A stretch of DNA of 64,000 bases from Xiheimicrobium sp052034585 (GTDB lineage: Bacteria > Myxococcota > Myxococcia > Myxococcales > Myxococcaceae). The notes beneath the pieces are model-generated. The model did no database searches and was not told where the DNA came from. It saw only the letters and a list, made by a program, of their open reading frames with translations. Both the position numbers and the translations under genes were made by a program. How positions within the stretch are numbered: position 1 is the stretch's first letter; every line of letters starts with the position of its first letter. Shown one piece after another: positions 60,926 to 64,000 of this stretch. Location: the NCBI GenBank assembly GCA_052034585.1, contig JBPOIJ010000011.1:57289-121288 (forward strand). The letters are read 5' to 3'.

Positions 60926-63046
60926 TCATGGAACGAAGACCCAGGTGTCGACGTCGTGGGCCACCACCCGCCCGAGCGCGCTGTCGTACGTCATGGTGGC
61001 CTGTGACGAAGGAGCTCTGCCAGTCGTCACGCGCTCGGCCCAGGTCGTCCCGTCCCACTCCCAGGTGTCGCGTCGCCCGCCTCCTCCAAACATGACGACA
61101 CGCTGTCGGGAGGCATCGAAGACCATCGAATGAAATTCGCGCGCAGAAGGCGCGACGGGCGTCACACGCTGGGTCCAGGTCGTGCCGTTCCACTCCCAGG
61201 TGTCGCCGAGGCTCGTCGAGGTGCCACCACCACCGAACAGCACCACGCGCTGTCGAGCGGCGTCCCAGGCCATCGCGTGCGCGCTGCGTGCGGGTGGCGA
61301 GACGGCCGAGGTGCGCTGGGCCCACGTCGTGCCGTCCCACTCCCAGGTGTCGTTCAGCTTCTGAAAGCTCGCATTCATGCCGCCGAAGAGCACGACACGT
61401 TGTCGACTCGAGTCCCAGGCGAGCCTCGCGAGGAAGCGCGGCGACGGAGCGGTTGGGGGCTGCCGCTGGCTCCACGTGGTTCCATTCCACTCCCACGTCT
61501 CGTTGTTGGGCTGGCTCGACCCGACACCACCGAAGAGAACGATGGTCTGCCGTGCGCTGTCAGCGGCGAGCCCGTGATGATGGCGCGCAGAGGGGCTCGT
61601 CGCAGGGGTTCGCCGGCTCCAGGTGGAGCCGGTCAGCTCCCAGGTGTCGCCGAGCACGGCGTAGTTGCTGTCAGAGCCGCCGAAGAGAACGGTCCGTTGC
61701 CGCGCGCCATCGAACACCATCTGCCGGTGGCCCTCGGCGGGCCCGCTCGCCGGCGTGCGCTCGCTCCAGGTCGACCCGTCCCATTCCCACGTGTCGCGAT
61801 AGTCGAGGAAGTTGTTGCCGCCACCGAAGAGGACGACGCGCTGGCGAGCGGCGTCCCACGCCATCGTCGTTTCGTCGCGCCGTGGGGGCGAAGCGCTCGG
61901 CGTTCGCTGCGCCCAGGTTGTGCCGTTCCACTCCCACGTGTCGTTGACGAGCAGGTTGGCCTGGTTCCAGCCACAGAGCACGACACGTTGTCGGGCACCG
62001 TCCCACGTCATCGTGTGATGGCCCGCTGGCGGCGAGACCGCAGCGGTTCGTTGAGCCCAGTTCGTGCCGTCCCATTCCCACGTATCGGCCAGGTCCATCG
62101 AAGACAGGTCCTGCCCTCCGAAGAGCACGAGGCGCTGGCGGGCGGCGTCGAAGGCCAACGCGTGGTGGGAACGTGCAGGCGGAGAAGAGGCTGGCGTGCG
62201 TCGGAGCCACGTGGTGCCGTCCCACTCCCACGTCTCGTTGGAGCCTCCACCAAAGAGGACGACCCGGCTGCGCACCGAGTCGTACGCCATGGCATGACCG
62301 CGCCGCGCGTTCGGCGCCGTGGCAGGGGTGCGCTGGGCCCAGGTCGAGCCGTCCCACTCCCAGGTGTCGTTGAGGTCGCTCGCGGTGCCCAGGCCACCGA
62401 AGAGCACGAGGCGTTGTCGACTCGCGTCGTACGCCATGGCGTGCATCGAGCGGCCGGGGGGCGACGACGCAGGCGTGCGCGACAGCCACGTGGTGCCGTC
62501 CCACTCCCAGGTGTCGTTGTCGGAGCCGTTGCCCCCGAAGAGCACGATGCGCTGGCGGCTCGAGTCCCACGCCATCGCGTGCCCCCGTCGGCTCGTCAGC
62601 CCCGACAAGCTCTGCCAGCGCGGGCCTGAAGCCGAGCCGCCGGCCGCACTCCCGCCAGCCGTGGCCGTGCCTCCCGCGGTGCTTCCTCCAGCCGTGGCCG
62701 TCCCTCCCGCGCTGTTTCCTCCAGCGGTGGCCGTCCCTCCCGACGCCGAGGCGCCACCCGAGTTGCTGCCTCCGACACAGGCGCCGAGCGAACACGACTG
62801 CGTGCCGCCGCACGCGGTGCACCGCACACCTCCGGAGCCGCACTGCGAGGCGCTGGTGCTCGTGACGCAGGAGCCGTCTGCGGTGCAGCAGCCGATGGAG
62901 CATGTCGAGACATCGCACCGTCTCGTCGTCTGGCCACACGCGAGGCCAGCGACAACGGCTGCTCCGAGAGCGAAGACGAAGACAACGGCACGAAGGGTCG
63001 CAGGGGCTCGCTGGGGCACCATCGAGCGCAGCGGTACCAGATTCAT
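60926..63046 (-). CDS. Lipoprotein with eleven Kelch-like repeats
   Basis: 706 residues from the ATG at 63046; a second ATG at 63022 is equally possible. LGAAVVAGLACGQ gives lipobox GLAC, then Cys-rich segments (CDVSTCSIGCCTADGSC) and a Gly/Thr/Ala linker (GGTATAGGSTAGG). The rest is about eleven repeats of roughly 50 residues with the core H(A)MAxDxxRQRxVLFGG followed by DTWEWDGTTWxxRTP. This is a Kelch-type blade signature, enough for one large or two smaller beta-propellers. Likely cell-surface and binding rather than catalytic. The frame continues upstream of 63046 with Gly-rich residues from a different sequence. Confidence 0.8.
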   Translation of the reverse strand: MNLVPLRSMVPQRAPATLRAVVFVFALGAAVVAGLACGQTTRRCDVSTCSIGCCTADGSCVTSTSASQCGSGGVRCTACGGTQSCSLGACVGGSNSGGASASGGTATAGGNSAGGTATAGGSTAGGTATAGGSAAGGSASGPRWQSLSGLTSRRGHAMAWDSSRQRIVLFGGNGSDNDTWEWDGTTWLSRTPASSPPGRSMHAMAYDASRQRLVLFGGLGTASDLNDTWEWDGSTWAQRTPATAPNARRGHAMAYDSVRSRVVLFGGGSNETWEWDGTTWLRRTPASSPPARSHHALAFDAARQRLVLFGGQDLSSMDLADTWEWDGTNWAQRTAAVSPPAGHHTMTWDGARQRVVLCGWNQANLLVNDTWEWNGTTWAQRTPSASPPRRDETTMAWDAARQRVVLFGGGNNFLDYRDTWEWDGSTWSERTPASGPAEGHRQMVFDGARQRTVLFGGSDSNYAVLGDTWELTGSTWSRRTPATSPSARHHHGLAADSARQTIVLFGGVGSSQPNNETWEWNGTTWSQRQPPTAPSPRFLARLAWDSSRQRVVLFGGMNASFQKLNDTWEWDGTTWAQRTSAVSPPARSAHAMAWDAARQRVVLFGGGGTSTSLGDTWEWNGTTWTQRVTPVAPSAREFHSMVFDASRQRVVMFGGGGRRDTWEWDGTTWAERVTTGRAPSSQATMTYDSALGRVVAHDVDTWVFVP
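60940..62600 (-). repeat. Tandem Kelch-repeat array within the lipoprotein gene
   Basis: About eleven copies of a roughly 150-bp unit. The phrase encoding DTWEWDGTTW recurs with few changes (plus-strand form like TCCCACTCCCAGGTGTC), for example near 61060, 61190, 61340, 61490, 61790, 61930, 62080, 62220, 62360 and 62500. The high DNA similarity favours recombination between units. Confidence 0.8.
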
Positions 63047-63320
63047 CGCAAACAAACGAGCGTCAGTGCGGCGACCGAGGCGTCTGCCGAGCAGCGCTCC
63101 GAGAAACCCGCCAGCGCCAGCGCCAGCGCCCGCACCCGAACCGAGCTGCAGCGCGGCGAACACGAAGATGGTGGCGACGACGCCGAAGGCTTCCACCCAG
63201 CACCACACCGACGACCGTCATCACCCAGGGCCACATACGCGTCACATCTACAGCAGGTACCAGTACTCGCGACCATCATTGGCGACGAAGCGGTAGTCCA
63301 TCACCGCGGGCCACAGCGCC

Positions 63321-64000
63321 GGAGCGCACTGCGCGTTCCACCTCCACGCGAACACCGCCGTGCACGGCAATGACAGACAAGGCCTCGCGCGGCTGGTGCG
63401 CTATGGCGCCCGCGGACCAGTGGCCGAGTCGCGGCTCCGTCGCCTCGCTGACGGGCGCTACGAGTACTCACCGAAGAAGGGAGTCTCCTTCACCCTCACC
63501 GCCGCCGCCCTCGTCCGCCGCCTCGTCGCCCTCGTCCCTCCGCCCAACGCCCACCTCACCAGTTTTCATGGCGTCTTCGCGCCCCACGCCGCCTTCGCCC
63601 CACCGTGACGCTGCCTCCGGCCGAGCCGGCGCCGTCACCGAAGCGACAGACGAAGCCGCGCAGGCCCTCCCGGCGCCTCGACTGGGCCTCCCTCCACCAG
63701 CACACCTTCGGAGTCGACGTCCTGCGTTGCCCTTCCTGCGGCGGACGACGTCGCCTTCACGCCATCCACTCCACGCGCAAAGCAGCCGAGGAGCGCCTCC
63801 TCCAACTCGGCCACCGCCTCGCGCCTCGCGCCTCGACGCCTCCTCCCTCCAGCCACCGCCCAGCCCTCCTTGTCTCTGGCGGGTTGACGCTCACCTCCGA
63901 CTCACCAGCGCCCGCCACGCACGGGCACGGCTCCGACCTCGACCTGCTCAGCCCCTCGCGCGGGTGCGCCGCTCCACCTCCTCGACCGCGCCGAACACCA
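63321..64000 (+). pseudogene. IS91-family transposase remnant, frameshifted, with direct repeat copy 2
   Basis: From about 63321 the frame reads FHLHANTAVHGNDRQGLARL, VRYGARGPVAESRLRRLADG, GRYEYSPKKG and LVPPPNAHLTSFHGVFAPHA, the C-terminal half of an IS91/IS801-type Y2 transposase. A stop at 63606-63608 and a frame change separate this from LDWASLHQHTFGVDVLRCPS, then CGGRRRLHAIHSTRK, the downstream zinc-finger end. The catalytic N-terminal part is missing. Bases 63738-64000 repeat 52290-52536. The element runs off the window edge. Bases 63047-63320 hold only open frames without a supported gene. Confidence 0.75.

Noticed and set aside
61130..62629. 499-residue plus-strand frame antisense to the Kelch gene
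   Set aside because: It mirrors the repeats of the minus-strand gene, is Arg/Pro-rich, and lacks a start signal.
63047..63208. Gly-zipper-like N-terminal extension (GSGAGAGAGAGG) of the Kelch lipoprotein
   Set aside because: A lipoprotein signal begins after it; the extension probably belongs to an older, broken membrane-protein gene and has no ribosome site.

Overview
The window is GC-rich (I judge about two-thirds G+C) and reads as chromosomal DNA of a myxobacterium-like member of Myxococcota. The evidence is the density of protein kinases and pseudokinases, an FHA-domain NtrC-type regulator, many lipoproteins whose lipobox is followed by Asp-Ala-Gly or Gly-Gly-Thr-Ala linkers, Cys-rich and Kelch-type surface proteins, a MYXO-CTERM-like sorting tail, and frequent GTG starts with 1-4 base stop/start overlaps. 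No rRNA, tRNA or CRISPR array was seen.

Region 1 (1-9.2 kb): the end of a large TPR protein; a minus-strand cluster of an FHA/AAA+ regulator, a 78-residue ubiquitin-like protein and a short ThiF/E1-like protein; a lipid kinase; dnaK with a clear terminator; and a pseudokinase-kinase tandem protein. Region 2 (9.2-18.9 kb): a coupled molybdopterin oxidoreductase/DUF72 pair, secreted proteins including a metzincin protease, and a HAD 5'-nucleotidase. Region 3 (18.9-27 kb): seven genes joined end to end by stop/start overlaps: pseudokinase-PEGA membrane protein, NarL-type response regulator, two alpha/beta hydrolase-fold proteins, an active/inactive M16 peptidase pair and a pseudouridine synthase.

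Region 4 (27-36.9 kb): GH13 alpha-amylase lipoprotein, cupin and zinc-ribbon pair, an MlaE-MlaF-MlaD lipid transport operon, a PfkB sugar/nucleoside kinase, and lipoproteins including a methyltransferase-like one. Region 5 (36.9-50.5 kb): transposase relics, a Kelch-like lipoprotein, a three-gene module resembling planctomycete DUF1588/DUF1501 proteins with a c-type haem motif, a beta-helix MYXO-CTERM-like protein, and an ECF sigma/FecR-TPR/envelope operon.

Region 6 (50.5-64 kb) is accessory and decaying. Intact lipoproteins, a zinc-ribbon gene with AT-richer codon use, thioredoxin, a pentapeptide-repeat protein and an 11-repeat Kelch protein alternate with remnants of IS91, IS5-like and other transposases, radical SAM genes, an aldo/keto reductase, a solute-binding protein and a TPR protein. 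A roughly 250-bp IS91-derived direct repeat occurs at 52.3 kb and at the right edge.

Best candidates for something undescribed are the ubiquitin-like/E1-like pair with a hairpin between its genes, under an activator that lacks the sigma54-contact loop, and the overlapping pseudokinase/response-regulator/hydrolase/protease operon. All family assignments come from reading motifs; no database search was run.
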